Counted from the first letter of the stretch, positions 1-8,303 are shown. The stretch is 64,000 nt of DNA from Micromonospora avicenniae (GCF_900156065.1 NZ_FTNF01000008.1:62001-126000), one strand, 5' to 3'. Program-made: numbers and translations. Notes: generated by a model from the letters alone, not told the origin.

Positions 1-1
1 G

Positions 2-1120
2 GTGCTTCAGGCGTTGACCTACCAACCGACCGGTGCAGTGGTCGCGGCAGCCACCACCTCGCTGCCGGAGAAGGTCGGCGGCGCGGCGAACTGGGACTAC
101 CGGTTCGGGTGGCTGCGCGACGGCAGCGCCACCCTCAGGGCGCTGTGGGTCGCCGCCTGTCCCGACGAGGCGCACCGCTTCTTCGACTGGATGGCCGCCT
201 CCATCGGATCATTGAACGAGGGCGACCACGTGCCGATCATGTTCGGCGTGGGTGGCGAGCGGGACCTCACCGAACACACCCTGGAACACCTCGAGGGCTA
301 CCAGGGCAGCCGACCGGTACGCGTCGGCAACAACGCCTGGCAGCAGAAGCAACTCGACGTCCTCGGTGAGATCCTGGAGTGCACCTGGGTCCTGCGGCAC
401 GAACTCGCGGACCCTTCGCCGGCCGCCGTGGGCCTGCTGCGCTCACTGGCCGACCAGGCCGCCGCGACGTGGCGGGAGCCCGACGCCAGCACCTGGGAGG
501 GACGCGAGGGCGAGCGGCACTACCTGACGTCGAAGCTGCTCTGCTGGGTGGCCCTGGACCGGGCCGTCAAGCTCGCACCGGCCCTGAACGCCGAGGCGCA
601 GGTCCCGCGGTGGTCGTACGCCATGAAGCAGTGCCGCGAGGCGATTCTCGCCGACGGCTGGAGCACCGCGCGCGGGGCGTTCACCGGCGCGTTCGGATCC
701 GAGCATCTCGACGCCGGGGCGCTCGTCATGCCGATCATCGGGTTCCTCCCTGGCGACGACGACCGGATCGTCTCCACCGTTGACGCCATCAGACGGGAAC
801 TGGGGCGCGGCGACCTCGTGCAGCGCTGGACCGGGGCGGGGGAGGAGGGCGCCTTCATCATCTGCTCGTACTGGCTGGCTCAGGCGCTGGCGATGGCCGG
901 GCAGCTCGACGCGGCGAAGCAGATCTTCGAGAGTGTCACCGCCCGCGCAAACGACCTCGGCCTGCTGTCCGAGGAGATCGATCGCCGCGACGGCAGCCTG
1001 ATCGGAAACTTTCCCCAGGCGCTGTCCCACATCGGCCTCATCAACGCCGCCTGGGCCATCGGCCAGTCCGAGTCCGGCACGGAACCGTCAACCGGACCTG
1101 TCGCGCCACCCGGGCGGTGA
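2..1120 (+). CDS. GH15 family glucoamylase/trehalase-like hydrolase, 5'-truncated
   Basis: This is the C-terminal 372 residues of a cytoplasmic GH15 glycoside hydrolase, a family that cleaves alpha-glucosidic bonds such as those in maltooligosaccharides or trehalose. The fragment carries the family signature WDYRFGWLRDG (about residues 31-41 of the visible part), where substrate contacts are made. Near the end lies SEEIDRRDG followed by GNFPQALSH, the region that supplies the general base. Relatives are about 600 residues, so roughly 230 are missing left of the window and the true start is not visible. The stop TGA is at 1118-1120. The next gene begins 157 bases downstream, and a stress/trehalose setting is possible but not shown. 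Substrate choice within GH15 cannot be read from sequence alone. Confidence 0.9.
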   Translation: MLQALTYQPTGAVVAAATTSLPEKVGGAANWDYRFGWLRDGSATLRALWVAACPDEAHRFFDWMAASIGSLNEGDHVPIMFGVGGERDLTEHTLEHLEGYQGSRPVRVGNNAWQQKQLDVLGEILECTWVLRHELADPSPAAVGLLRSLADQAAATWREPDASTWEGREGERHYLTSKLLCWVALDRAVKLAPALNAEAQVPRWSYAMKQCREAILADGWSTARGAFTGAFGSEHLDAGALVMPIIGFLPGDDDRIVSTVDAIRRELGRGDLVQRWTGAGEEGAFIICSYWLAQALAMAGQLDAAKQIFESVTARANDLGLLSEEIDRRDGSLIGNFPQALSHIGLINAAWAIGQSESGTEPSTGPVAPPGR

Positions 1121-1277
1121 TCTGGCCCCCGGTCGGGCAAGCCGCGCGTCGCGGTGCGGGGACACTGGCCGCCACACCGCCGCAATGCCCGGTAGACCTG
1201 GCCGATCCCGCTCGGTTAGAGGTACGGCGAGCGGGTACGCCCGGCGCGATGCGGCAGCTACGGAGGGGAGCGTGCTG

Positions 1278-2057
1278 ATGGCCGGACGACTGGCGGGCAG
1301 GACCGCACTGATCACCGGCTCCGACTCGGGCATCGGACAGGCCACGGCGATCGAGTTCGGCCGGGAGGGCGCCGACGTGGTGGTGCACTACCTGCACGAC
1401 CACGCGGGCGCGAACCACACGAAGGCCGAGATCGAGAAGACCGGCCGGCGGGCTGTCGTGGTGCAGGGCGACATCAGCGTCGAGCACCAGGTGGAGGCGA
1501 TGTTCGACGAGGCCCTTGCGGAGTTCGACCGGCTGGACATTCTGATCAACGACGCCGGCGTGGACGCCTCCGGCATCCCGGTCGCCGACCTGGACACCGC
1601 GACCTGGGACCGGGCCATCCGCACCAACCTGTACGGGATGTTCTTCTGCTGCCGGCGGTTCATCCAGCATCGTCGCGACCAGGGCGGACACGGGAAGATC
1701 ATCAACATCACCTCCATTCATCAGGAGGTGGCCCGGGCCGGCGGCTCCGACTACGACGCGAGCAAGGGCGGCATGCTGGAACTGGCGAAGAGTATCGCCT
1801 TGGAAGTCGCCCCGATGCGTATGAACGTCAACAACATCGGGCCCGGCATGGTGCTCACCCCGTTCAACCAACGGGCGATCGACGACCCGAAGTTCCTGGA
1901 GGAGCAGGTGCAGTCCATCCCCTGGAAGCGGGCCGCGCAGCCGGAGGAGATCGCCAAGCTCGCCGTCTTCCTGGCCAGCGACGACGCCGACTACGTCACC
2001 GGGTCGACGTACTTCATGGATGGCGGCCTGATGCAGAACCAGGGGCAGGGCGCGTAG
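1278..2057 (+). CDS. Short-chain dehydrogenase/reductase (glucose 1-dehydrogenase-like)
   Basis: A classical SDR of 259 residues that should use NAD(P)H to oxidise or reduce an alcohol/carbonyl substrate in the cytoplasm. The cofactor motif TGSDSGIG is at 13-20, NDAG (a variant of NNAG) at 91-94, and the catalytic residues are Ser146 and the pair Tyr159/Lys163 (YDASK). The order and spacing fit glucose 1-dehydrogenase-like SDRs, but the substrate is unknown. I chose ATG 1278 because GGAGGGG at 1262-1268 lies about nine bases upstream. GTG 1272 is in frame but too close to that site. The EthD-like gene starts 47 bases after the stop and may be co-transcribed. Confidence 0.92.
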   Translation: MAGRLAGRTALITGSDSGIGQATAIEFGREGADVVVHYLHDHAGANHTKAEIEKTGRRAVVVQGDISVEHQVEAMFDEALAEFDRLDILINDAGVDASGIPVADLDTATWDRAIRTNLYGMFFCCRRFIQHRRDQGGHGKIINITSIHQEVARAGGSDYDASKGGMLELAKSIALEVAPMRMNVNNIGPGMVLTPFNQRAIDDPKFLEEQVQSIPWKRAAQPEEIAKLAVFLASDDADYVTGSTYFMDGGLMQNQGQGA

Positions 2058-2104
2058 GCGAGTGCCCTCGCCATCGCCCACAACGCATACGAAAGGCCGC
2101 ACCC

Positions 2105-2404
2105 ATGCCCACCAAAATCACGTTGATCATCGGCAACCCCGAGAACCCCGACGAGTTCGAGAGGGTCTACGCGGACGTGCGGAAGGCCGTGGACACGTTC
2201 CCGAAGCTGCGACGGGTCGAATCGGCCAAGGTGTGGCCGAAGGAGGACGGCACGGCCACCCCCGCGTACCGGATCCTCGACCTGTACTTCGACAGCTATG
2301 AGGATGCCTCCGCCGCGGTCGCCACGCCCGTCGCCGGTGCCGTCTTCGGCGGGCTCACGCAGGCGGACGTGACCATCACGGGGCTCTTCTCGGACATCGA
2401 GTAG
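2105..2404 (+). CDS. EthD-like ferredoxin-fold protein (99 aa)
   Basis: A 99-residue protein opening MPTKITLIIGNPENPDEFE and containing a central tyrosine/aspartate-rich strand (YRILDLYFDSYEDA) followed by a Pro-Val-Ala-Gly-Ala helix. This is the pattern of the EthD/dimeric alpha-beta barrel family, small proteins found beside oxidoreductases whose biochemical role is mostly unknown. There is no signal peptide or membrane segment. AAAGG at about 2092-2096 precedes ATG 2105. It follows the SDR gene on the same strand with a 47-base gap, so the two probably form a unit. The family assignment is by motif only; the role is not assigned. Confidence 0.75.
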   Translation: MPTKITLIIGNPENPDEFERVYADVRKAVDTFPKLRRVESAKVWPKEDGTATPAYRILDLYFDSYEDASAAVATPVAGAVFGGLTQADVTITGLFSDIE

Positions 2405-2547
2405 TGCCGTGTCGACGCCTCGGATCGACAGGCCCGAAGCGCCGAATCGAGCCCACCCACCGTGCCCGCCGACGCTCTCGACGGATTGGCCCCGCAGTGC
2501 GCAAGCCCAGTGCCGGCCCCACCGGCCGTCGTCGACCTTCCCGCACT

Positions 2548-2757
2548 GCCCTTCGCCCGCGCCATGACCACGTCACCGACAGCGCGCCCCTGATACCTGC
2601 CCTGATGGGTCAGCAGCACCCGCCGGTCGACGTCACCAGCCGCCTACAGCCAACCGTCGCCGATCAGCGTCCCGTCGTCGTCGACGACCCGGTCGGCGAC
2701 GTTCTCCCCGACCGGTCCCGCACCGCTCACGACCACGTCACAGGTGGTGTCTCCCAT
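2548..2757 (-). pseudogene. Remnant of a flavin pyridine-nucleotide-disulfide oxidoreductase
   Basis: Reading leftward from ATG 2757, the first codons give MGDTTCDVVVSGAGPVGENV, the N-terminal FAD-binding GxGxxGE fold of mercuric-reductase/dihydrolipoamide-dehydrogenase-like enzymes. After about 25 codons the frame jumps straight to what in intact relatives is the late FAD motif: GWL, a TAG stop (2644-2646, at a position that is normally tyrosine), then AAGDVDRRVLLTHQGRYQ and ARAKG in the same frame. The middle of the enzyme is therefore deleted and the rest carries a nonsense codon. The ATG lies one base beyond the stop of the membrane protein at 2759-3316, as expected for an old two-gene operon. 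The rest of the interval 2405-2547 holds nothing I can identify. Confidence 0.6.
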
Positions 2758-2758
2758 G

Positions 2759-3316
2759 TCAGTTCGCCTTCGCGGCCCGGCCGAGGCGGATGGCCGAGAT
2801 GAGGAAGAAGATGGCGCCGGGGATGGCGTAGCCGATCGCGTTGGTCAGCGCCGGGCTCTCCGCGGAGGCGGCCGCGAGGAACGACCCACCGGCGAGCACG
2901 GAGATGCCACCACTGATGATCATCGGCCACTGGCCGCCCATCTTGCGACGGGTGGCACCCACGACCAGCTGAATCAGCCCGGCCACGATCGCCCAGGCAC
3001 CCCACACCTGCAGCATCGCCGGGATGCCGGAGGTGCCGGCGACGGCCAGGCCGATCGCGGCGAGCAGGCTCACGGCGATGTTCGCGTACAACAGGGCTGG
3101 TGACCCGGTGGCTCGCGATGCGCGGGCGTCGACGATGGCGGCGGCGACGTCGAAGAGCGGGTAGATCACGAAGAGCGTGACGGCGAGAGGGTTGAGGTCT
3201 TTGGCGACCGCAAACGCCAGGCCGGCCCAGACGATGGCGAACGCGAAGCGGACGAAGTACAGCCGCCGCAGGGCGGAGGCCGTCGTCGAGATGCCGGGTG
3301 TGGCAACGGTGGTCAT
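2759..3316 (-). CDS. Multipass membrane protein (DUF308/HdeD-like topology)
   Basis: A 185-residue hydrophobic protein with about six membrane segments, each pair separated by short charged turns, and a short cytoplasmic tail ending LGRAAKAN. Topology and length recall DUF308/HdeD-type proteins, but I could not confirm family motifs, so treat that as a resemblance. The start is ATG 3316 because GAAAGG (complement of 3324-3329) lies seven bases upstream; ATG 3322 is too close to it. The gene is divergent from the TetR gene at 3593, and two GAACGTTC operator cores sit just upstream of it, so repression by that TetR protein is likely. A decayed oxidoreductase follows immediately downstream. Confidence 0.8.
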   Translation of the reverse strand: MTTVATPGISTTASALRRLYFVRFAFAIVWAGLAFAVAKDLNPLAVTLFVIYPLFDVAAAIVDARASRATGSPALLYANIAVSLLAAIGLAVAGTSGIPAMLQVWGAWAIVAGLIQLVVGATRRKMGGQWPMIISGGISVLAGGSFLAAASAESPALTNAIGYAIPGAIFFLISAIRLGRAAKAN

Positions 3317-3386
3317 GGTCATCCTTTCGGTGTGGTTCCTGAGGGGGACCGCCACCAGCACGGGCTGCGGCCGGAATACCACCCTG

Positions 3387-3406
3387 TAGAACGAACGTTC
3401 TGTCTA
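3387..3406. promoter_or_regulatory. TetR-type operator 1
   Basis: A 20-bp imperfect palindrome with central GAACGTTC (3393-3400) flanked by TAGA and TCTA outer arms; 16 of 20 positions are symmetric. It lies about 70 bases upstream of the membrane-protein start, between two divergent genes, and shares its core with the sites at 3447 and 3562. It is probably bound by the adjacent TetR protein. Confidence 0.65.
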
Positions 3407-3446
3407 ATAATCGAACGTAGCGACCGCGCACCGCCCTGTCAAGACC

Positions 3447-3454
3447 GAACGTTC
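3447..3454. promoter_or_regulatory. TetR-type operator core 2 (GAACGTTC)
   Basis: Second copy of GAACGTTC, 54 bases from the first, in the same divergent intergenic region. Its outer arms are less symmetric than those of site 1. Confidence 0.5.
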
Positions 3455-3561
3455 TACCCACCTGCTGCTGCGCTGCCGCTGTGCAGCTGGAGGGGGCTGG
3501 TGCATCGGGCGTGATCGTGGCCGGCGGGGTGCGGATCGGCGGTCGTCCGAAGGCCCTGACC

Positions 3562-3569
3562 GAACGTTC
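3562..3569. promoter_or_regulatory. TetR-type operator core 3 (GAACGTTC), autoregulatory
   Basis: Third copy of GAACGTTC, ending 23 bases before the TetR start codon, where repressor binding would cover the gene's own promoter. This fits autoregulation of the divergent pair. Confidence 0.6.
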
Positions 3570-3592
3570 TGTTCGCTAATGTGGGAGGCATG

Positions 3593-4186
3593 ATGCGTAG
3601 CGAGACCGGGGCCCGGCCGTCCGAGGCGCGAGAGCGACTCCTCGCCACGGCGACCAGGATCTTCTACGCGGAGGGCATCCACTCGGTCGGCGTCGACCGG
3701 ATCATCGCCGAGGCGAAAGTGACCAGGGCCACCTTCTACCGTCACTTCCCCGGCAAAGAGGATCTCGTCGTCGCTTATCTGCAGGCGGCCGATCAAGCCA
3801 TCCGCGACCACGTGGAAACGGCGTCCGCCGCCGGCCGGCCGGCGGCGGACGCCCTCCAGGCCATTGCGGAGTCGATCGCCCGCGACATCCAGTCCGCCGG
3901 CTTTCGCGGCTGCGCCTTCCTGAACGCCGTCGCGGAGTATCCCGACCCCGACAACGCCGTGCACCAGGCCGTCCTCGCTCATCGGCAGTGGTTCCTCGAG
4001 ACGATCAACGCCCTGCTGGCGGACATCCAGGAGAGCGAGGCCGAGCCGGCGGCGCGGCACTTCGTCATGCTCCGCGACGGCGCCATGGCGGCCGGTTGTC
4101 TCTTCGACCCGGTGCTGATCTCCGAGACCTTCCTGCGCGGCGTCGAGGGGCTCATCCGAACCCACGCCGCGCGCCAGTCATCCTGA
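3593..4186 (+). CDS. TetR/AcrR family transcriptional regulator
   Basis: A 197-residue DNA-binding repressor. The N-terminal helix-turn-helix is evident in RERLLATATRIFYAEGIHSV and RATFYRHFPGKEDLV, the standard TetR recognition region at about residues 15-60. The helical C-terminal half (residues 65-197) would bind an unknown ligand. ATG 3593 is preferred to ATG 3590 because GGGAGG ends at 3588, leaving four bases of spacing. The gene diverges from the membrane protein at 2759-3316, and three GAACGTTC palindromes lie between them, so it probably represses both itself and that gene. The DNA-binding family is certain; the inducer is not known. Confidence 0.92.
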   Translation: MRSETGARPSEARERLLATATRIFYAEGIHSVGVDRIIAEAKVTRATFYRHFPGKEDLVVAYLQAADQAIRDHVETASAAGRPAADALQAIAESIARDIQSAGFRGCAFLNAVAEYPDPDNAVHQAVLAHRQWFLETINALLADIQESEAEPAARHFVMLRDGAMAAGCLFDPVLISETFLRGVEGLIRTHAARQSS

Positions 4187-4258
4187 GTCGCGTACCAGAA
4201 CGCCTGACCGGCCGAGGGTGAGGAAAGGCGCTGCCTGGGCGTCGGCTGCAGCTTCCAG

Positions 4259-4555
4259 GTGTACGCGCACCTACGCGACGCCGTTGGCCTCCTCGGCGCG
4301 GTCGCGGCGTTATTCCCACTCGGTAGGTGGACGGTGTCGGCCTACGTGGAGGATGGCGGCGTCAGTGTGCGACTGACCAAAGCCAATGGCATCGGCGGCG
4401 GGGGCGGCTTCATGGCATGGCCTGGGTGCACTGTGGCGGTACACGCAGAGGATGAGCAGACCAATACAACGGCAACGCTGGTGCCCTTCGACCGGCTCGA
4501 CCCGGGCAGCGGTGAGCACGGCCCCTCCTTTTCAACACGATCGCACACTTCTTGA
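4259..4555 (+). CDS. Hypothetical protein (98 aa), doubtful
   Basis: An open frame of 98 codons from GTG 4259 fills much of the 438-base interval between the TetR gene and the alpha-galactosidase. The product is mixed alpha/beta with a Gly-rich stretch (GIGGGGGF) and no recognised motif, signal or membrane segment. I see no Shine-Dalgarno sequence before the GTG, and the frame is open for about 50 bases upstream without an alternative start. It could be a real small gene, a fragment of one, or chance. I recognise no family. Confidence 0.3.
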   Translation: MYAHLRDAVGLLGAVAALFPLGRWTVSAYVEDGGVSVRLTKANGIGGGGGFMAWPGCTVAVHAEDEQTNTTATLVPFDRLDPGSGEHGPSFSTRSHTS

Positions 4556-4581
4556 CTCATTCACTCAGGGGCATCTATGGT
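4552..4581 (+). promoter_or_regulatory. Candidate sigma-70-type promoter of the alpha-galactosidase gene
   Basis: TTGACT (4552-4557) and TATGGT (4576-4581) are separated by 18 bases and lie 45 bases upstream of the ATG at 4626. Both hexamers keep the most conserved positions (TTGAC; TA...T). Inferred from pattern only. Confidence 0.45.
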
Positions 4582-4625
4582 CGCGGATGGATCCGACTCG
4601 CACCCGCCGCCCTTATGGAGCCGCC

Positions 4626-6632
4626 ATGCGGACAGTCGTCACCGCCCTCGCCCTCGCCCTCGCCCTAGCCGTCCCGGCGGCCGCCGCTCCGCCGTCGCAG
4701 GGAGCGCCACCGCCTGGAGTGCCGCCGTCGCGGACGGCCTCCGCACCGACCGGGTCGGAGCTGGCGCAGACGCCGCCCCTCGGCTGGAACAGCTGGAACA
4801 CGTTCGGCTGCGACATCAACGAGAAGCTGATCCGCGACACGGCGGACGCGATCGTCGCCTCCGGAATGGCGGCTGCCGGCTACGAGTACGTCAACATCGA
4901 CGACTGCTGGGCCGAGAAGGAGCGGGACCCCGTCACCGGCACCTACGTCGCCCACCACGAGCGCTTCCCGAGCGGCATCAAGGCGCTGGCCGACTACGTG
5001 CACGCCAAGGGCCTGAAGCTCGGCATCTACACCAGTGCCGGCACCGAGACCTGCGCGCGGACCATGCCGGGCAGCCTCGGCCACGAGGACCTCGACGCGC
5101 AGACGTTCGCCGACTGGGGTGTCGACTACCTCAAGTACGACAACTGCAACAACCAGGGCGTCCCCGCGCAGGAGCGCTACAAGGCGATGGGTGACGCGCT
5201 GGCGAAGACCGGCCGGCCGATCGTCTACAGCATCTGCGAATGGGGCGAGAACGATCCGTGGCTGTGGGGCGACTCGGTCGGCGGCGACCTGTGGCGCACC
5301 ACCGGCGACATCACCGACTCCTGGTCAAGCGTGATGTCGCTCCTCGACCAGCAGGTCGGGCTGGAGGCGTACTCGGGCCCGAGCGCCTGGAACGACCCGG
5401 ACATGCTCGAGGTCGGCAATCCCGGTCTGACGCAGGGCGAGAGCCGTGCCCACATGAGCCTGTGGGCGCTGCTGAACGCGCCGCTCATCGCGGGCAACGA
5501 CGTGCGCTCGATGCCGGCGTGGGCGCGCAACCAGCTCACCGATCCGGACGTGCTCGCGGTCAACCAGGACTGGAGCGGGCGGCAGGGCGCGAAGCTGCGC
5601 GACGACGGCGACAGCGAGGTCTGGACCAAGAGGATGTCCGACGGTTCGGTCGCCGTCGTCCTGCTCAACCGGGCGTCGGCGCCGGCCACCATCGGCACCA
5701 CGGCGACCGAACTCGGGCTGCCACGAGCCGCCACCGGATACCGGGTGCGGGACCTGTGGACCGACACCACAGCGGCCTCCGGGGGACGGGTGCGCGCCCA
5801 GGTCCCCGGCCACGGCGCGGTCATGCTCCGGGTCAGCGCCGGCGGCACCGCCGGGCTGCCGCCGATGGTCGCCGTCGACGTGACGCCGGCCCAGCCGTAC
5901 GTCGGGGGCAGCGAGGCGAACACGGTCACGGTGACGGTCCACAACGACGGTACGACCGCCGTGACGAGGGCGCGGCTGGCGCTCACCGCTCCGGTGGACT
6001 GGACCGCGACGGCCACCGGACCGACGCAGCTCGGCTCGATCGCTCCCGGCCGGACCGGCACGGCGACCTGGCGGCTGACCGCGGACGGTCCCGATCTCGG
6101 TCCGGTGGACCTGACGGCGAGCGCGAGCTGGATCTGGCGCGACCGGGTGTTCGCCGGCACCGCGGCGGGCCGGTTCACCGTGGCGTCCCCGGCGCCGGCC
6201 GGTACGTCGTACCTGTCCGACCTGCCCTGGCTGTACGCGGAGAACGGTTGGGGTCCGGTCGAGCGGGACCGGAGCAACGGCGAGACGGCGGCCGGGGACG
6301 GTAGGCCGTTGACGATCGCCGGCACCGTCCACGAGAAGGGCCTCGGCAGCCACGCGCCGAGCCGGATCGGGTACTTCCTCGACTCGCGGTGCAGCCGGTT
6401 CACCGTGACGGTCGGGATCGACGACGAGGTCGGCAACCAGGGCCGGGTCCGGTTCGAGGTCTGGGGTGACGGGGTCGGTCTCGCCACCGCCGAGGCCACC
6501 GGGGCGGGCGCCGGTGTCCCGCTCGACGTCGCGGTCGACGGTGTGGATGTCGTCGAGCTGCGTACGGACCCGGTCGACGGGCAGAACTACGACCACGCGG
6601 ACTGGGCGACCCCGGTGATCACCTGCGCCTGA
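4626..6632 (+). CDS. Secreted GH27 alpha-galactosidase with NPCBM domain
   Basis: A 668-residue exported glycosidase expected to release terminal alpha-galactose from oligo- or polysaccharides outside the cell. The signal peptide (MRTVVTALALALALAVPAAAA) is cut near residue 21. The GH27 barrel spans about 48-330 with LGWNSWNTF (52-60), NIDDCW (90-95), KYDNCN (170-175, nucleophile Asp172), TGDITDSW (acid/base Asp228) and NDPDML (256-261). A beta-sandwich follows, then a NEW3-like domain (about 420-510) and a C-terminal NPCBM sugar-binding module (about 528-668). I chose ATG 4626 because GGAG at 4617-4620 is correctly spaced and a signal peptide follows; the upstream open frame is non-coding. 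It looks monocistronic, with its own promoter and a terminator at 6651. Confidence 0.95.
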   Translation: MRTVVTALALALALAVPAAAAPPSQGAPPPGVPPSRTASAPTGSELAQTPPLGWNSWNTFGCDINEKLIRDTADAIVASGMAAAGYEYVNIDDCWAEKERDPVTGTYVAHHERFPSGIKALADYVHAKGLKLGIYTSAGTETCARTMPGSLGHEDLDAQTFADWGVDYLKYDNCNNQGVPAQERYKAMGDALAKTGRPIVYSICEWGENDPWLWGDSVGGDLWRTTGDITDSWSSVMSLLDQQVGLEAYSGPSAWNDPDMLEVGNPGLTQGESRAHMSLWALLNAPLIAGNDVRSMPAWARNQLTDPDVLAVNQDWSGRQGAKLRDDGDSEVWTKRMSDGSVAVVLLNRASAPATIGTTATELGLPRAATGYRVRDLWTDTTAASGGRVRAQVPGHGAVMLRVSAGGTAGLPPMVAVDVTPAQPYVGGSEANTVTVTVHNDGTTAVTRARLALTAPVDWTATATGPTQLGSIAPGRTGTATWRLTADGPDLGPVDLTASASWIWRDRVFAGTAAGRFTVASPAPAGTSYLSDLPWLYAENGWGPVERDRSNGETAAGDGRPLTIAGTVHEKGLGSHAPSRIGYFLDSRCSRFTVTVGIDDEVGNQGRVRFEVWGDGVGLATAEATGAGAGVPLDVAVDGVDVVELRTDPVDGQNYDHADWATPVITCA

Positions 6633-6650
6633 GCCGCTTCCCCTCCGTTC

Positions 6651-6704
6651 GCCGATACCGGCGGCAGGCCCCGCATCCGCGGCTTGCCGTCGGTGTCGGC
6701 TTTT
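6651..6704 (+). terminator. Rho-independent terminator after the alpha-galactosidase gene
   Basis: A long imperfect hairpin (arms beginning GCCGATACCG and ending CGGTGTCGGC, with a small GC stem at the apex) is followed directly by TTTT at 6701. It begins 18 bases after the stop codon. Confidence 0.65.
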
Positions 6705-6784
6705 CGCGTCGAGGGCGCAGCCATCGCCGGCGCGTCAGGTCTCAGGTCTGAACGGTAGCTGCCGGCGCTCCGGCCCGCCGGAGG

Positions 6785-7192
6785 TCACCGCCGCTGTTGG
6801 AGATCGGCGAGCAGGCCGCTTACTCGACTCCGGATGTCGTCGCGGACCTCGCGAACGACGTCGATGGGTTGTCCGGCGGGGTCGGTGAGTTTCCAGTCCT
6901 CGTAGCGTTTGCCGGGGAAGACGGGGCACGCGTCGCCGCAGCCCATGGTGATGATGACGTCGCTGGCTTCGGCCGTGTCCCAGGTGAGACGCACCGGGGT
7001 CCGGTCGGTGATGTCGATGCCGACCTCGCGCATGGCCTCGACGGCCACCGGGTTGATCTGTTCAGCGGGTTCGCTGCCGGCCGAGCGGACCTCGATGGTG
7101 TCGCCGGCGAGGTGGCGTAGCCAGCCGGCAGCCATCTGGGAGCGGCCGGCGTTGTGGACGCAGACGAACAGGACGCTGGGCTTGTCGCTCAT
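6785..7192 (-). CDS. arsC: Arsenate reductase, low-molecular-weight phosphatase type
   Basis: A 135-residue cytoplasmic enzyme that reduces arsenate to arsenite. The anion-binding loop CVHNAGRS places the nucleophilic Cys11 six residues before Arg17, the CX5R signature. Cys85 and Cys89 in MGCGDACP match the pair that forms the disulfide cascade in thioredoxin-linked ArsC enzymes such as that of plasmid pI258; coupling to mycothiol is the alternative in actinobacteria. The ATG at 7192 overlaps the TGA of the upstream aquaporin gene in ATGA (7189-7192), so translation is coupled. It is the last gene of the leftward arsR-aquaporin-arsC operon and supplies the arsenite that the permease removes. 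Confidence 0.93.
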   Translation of the reverse strand: MSDKPSVLFVCVHNAGRSQMAAGWLRHLAGDTIEVRSAGSEPAEQINPVAVEAMREVGIDITDRTPVRLTWDTAEASDVIITMGCGDACPVFPGKRYEDWKLTDPAGQPIDVVREVRDDIRSRVSGLLADLQQRR

Positions 7193-7926
7193 CGCGCTTC
7201 GGTCTCCTGGGCGAGGTGGGGCATGACAACGGAGTCAGCTGCGCGCTGGGCTCGGGGGTACCAGGCGGCGAGCGCGGCGACGGCCACCAGGCCGCCGACG
7301 AGTTGGGCGACCACGAAGCCGGGCACTGAGGTGGGGGCGATGCCGGCGAACGTGTCGGTGAAGGCACGGCCGATGGTGACTGCGGGATTGGCGAACGAGG
7401 TGGACGACGTGAACCAGTAGGCGGCACCTATGTAGGCGCCCACCGCGGCAGGCGCTGTGGCGGTCCGGCCGCTACGGGCGAGCGCGAAGACCAGGACGAC
7501 CAGGCCGGCGGTGGCGACGATCTCGGCCAGCCACAGGTTCCCGCCGGTGCGGTCGGTCTGTGACCAGGCGACGGCCGGCAGGTCGAACATGAGGTTCGCC
7601 AGCACGGAACCGGCGATCGCGCCGGTGACCTGTGCGGCGGTGTAAGCGGCGAGGTCCGAGCCAGTCAGGCCGGTGTCAGCGCGGCGGCCGAGCCACCAGT
7701 CGACGGCGGACACGACGGGGTTGAAGTGCGCGCCGGACACCGGCCCGAACATGAGGATCAGCGCGCCCAGCGCGAACGCGGTGGCGATAGCGTTTTCCAG
7801 CAGCTGGAGCCCGACGTCACCGGGGGAGAGCCGAGCGGCGGCGGTCCCGGACCCGACAACGGCAGCGACCAGGAGCGCGGTGCCGACGAATTCAGCTGAC
7901 GCGTGGCGGGCGAGGGTGCGGCTCAC
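7189..7926 (-). CDS. Aquaporin-type arsenite channel (MIP family)
   Basis: A 245-residue membrane channel with six transmembrane helices and the two half-helix loops of the major intrinsic protein family: FNPVVS (an NPV variant of the first NPA box) and FANPAVT. MIP proteins inside ars operons, such as AqpS of Sinorhizobium, let trivalent arsenicals leave the cell down their gradient; that role is inferred here from position between arsR and arsC. There is no ArsB or Acr3 pump in the window, so this channel is the likely exit route. The GTG start at 7926 overlaps the arsR stop in GTGA (7923-7926). A longer upstream open frame is Arg/Pro-rich and not plausible protein. Confidence 0.9.
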   Translation of the reverse strand: MSRTLARHASAEFVGTALLVAAVVGSGTAAARLSPGDVGLQLLENAIATAFALGALILMFGPVSGAHFNPVVSAVDWWLGRRADTGLTGSDLAAYTAAQVTGAIAGSVLANLMFDLPAVAWSQTDRTGGNLWLAEIVATAGLVVLVFALARSGRTATAPAAVGAYIGAAYWFTSSTSFANPAVTIGRAFTDTFAGIAPTSVPGFVVAQLVGGLVAVAALAAWYPRAQRAADSVVMPHLAQETEAR

Positions 7927-8294
7927 GCGTCGGCGGGGGCGGTCGTGGCGGGCAGGTCGAGCAGCGCGCCGAGCTGGCGGAACGCCTCGGGCTTGACGCG
8001 GTACCACACCCACGTGCCGCGCCGTTCGGAGTCGACGAGGCCGGCTTCACGCAGCACCTTGAGGTGGTGCGAGATGGTCGGCCCGGACAGGTCGAACGCC
8101 GGGGTCAGATCGCACACGCACATCTCCGGCACCGAGGCGATCATCGACATCAGCCGCAGCCGGACCGGGTCGCCGAGGGCCTTGAACATCGGCGCGACCA
8201 CCATCGCCTGCTCGGCGTCCATCGGGCGGACCGCCAGCGGGGCGCAGCAGGCGACCGCTTGGAGGTCCACGACCGGCAGACTTTGTTTCGACAT
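7923..8294 (-). CDS. arsR: ArsR/SmtB family arsenic-responsive repressor
   Basis: A 123-residue winged-helix repressor that leaves DNA when trivalent arsenic binds its thiols. The winged helix spans about 35-105 (LSGPTISHHLKVLREAGLV is the recognition helix). Cys59 and Cys61 in MCVCDL correspond to the alpha-3 thiol site of classical ArsR, and Cys16/Cys17 add an N-terminal vicinal pair. ATG 8294 is chosen because the operator TTGAC-N4-GTCAA lies ten bases upstream at 8304-8317. A longer frame would run through that operator. It is the first gene of the leftward operon and probably also controls the divergent arsI unit. Confidence 0.93.
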   Translation of the reverse strand: MSKQSLPVVDLQAVACCAPLAVRPMDAEQAMVVAPMFKALGDPVRLRLMSMIASVPEMCVCDLTPAFDLSGPTISHHLKVLREAGLVDSERRGTWVWYRVKPEAFRQLGALLDLPATTAPADA

Positions 8295-8303
8295 TTCTCT
8301 AGC

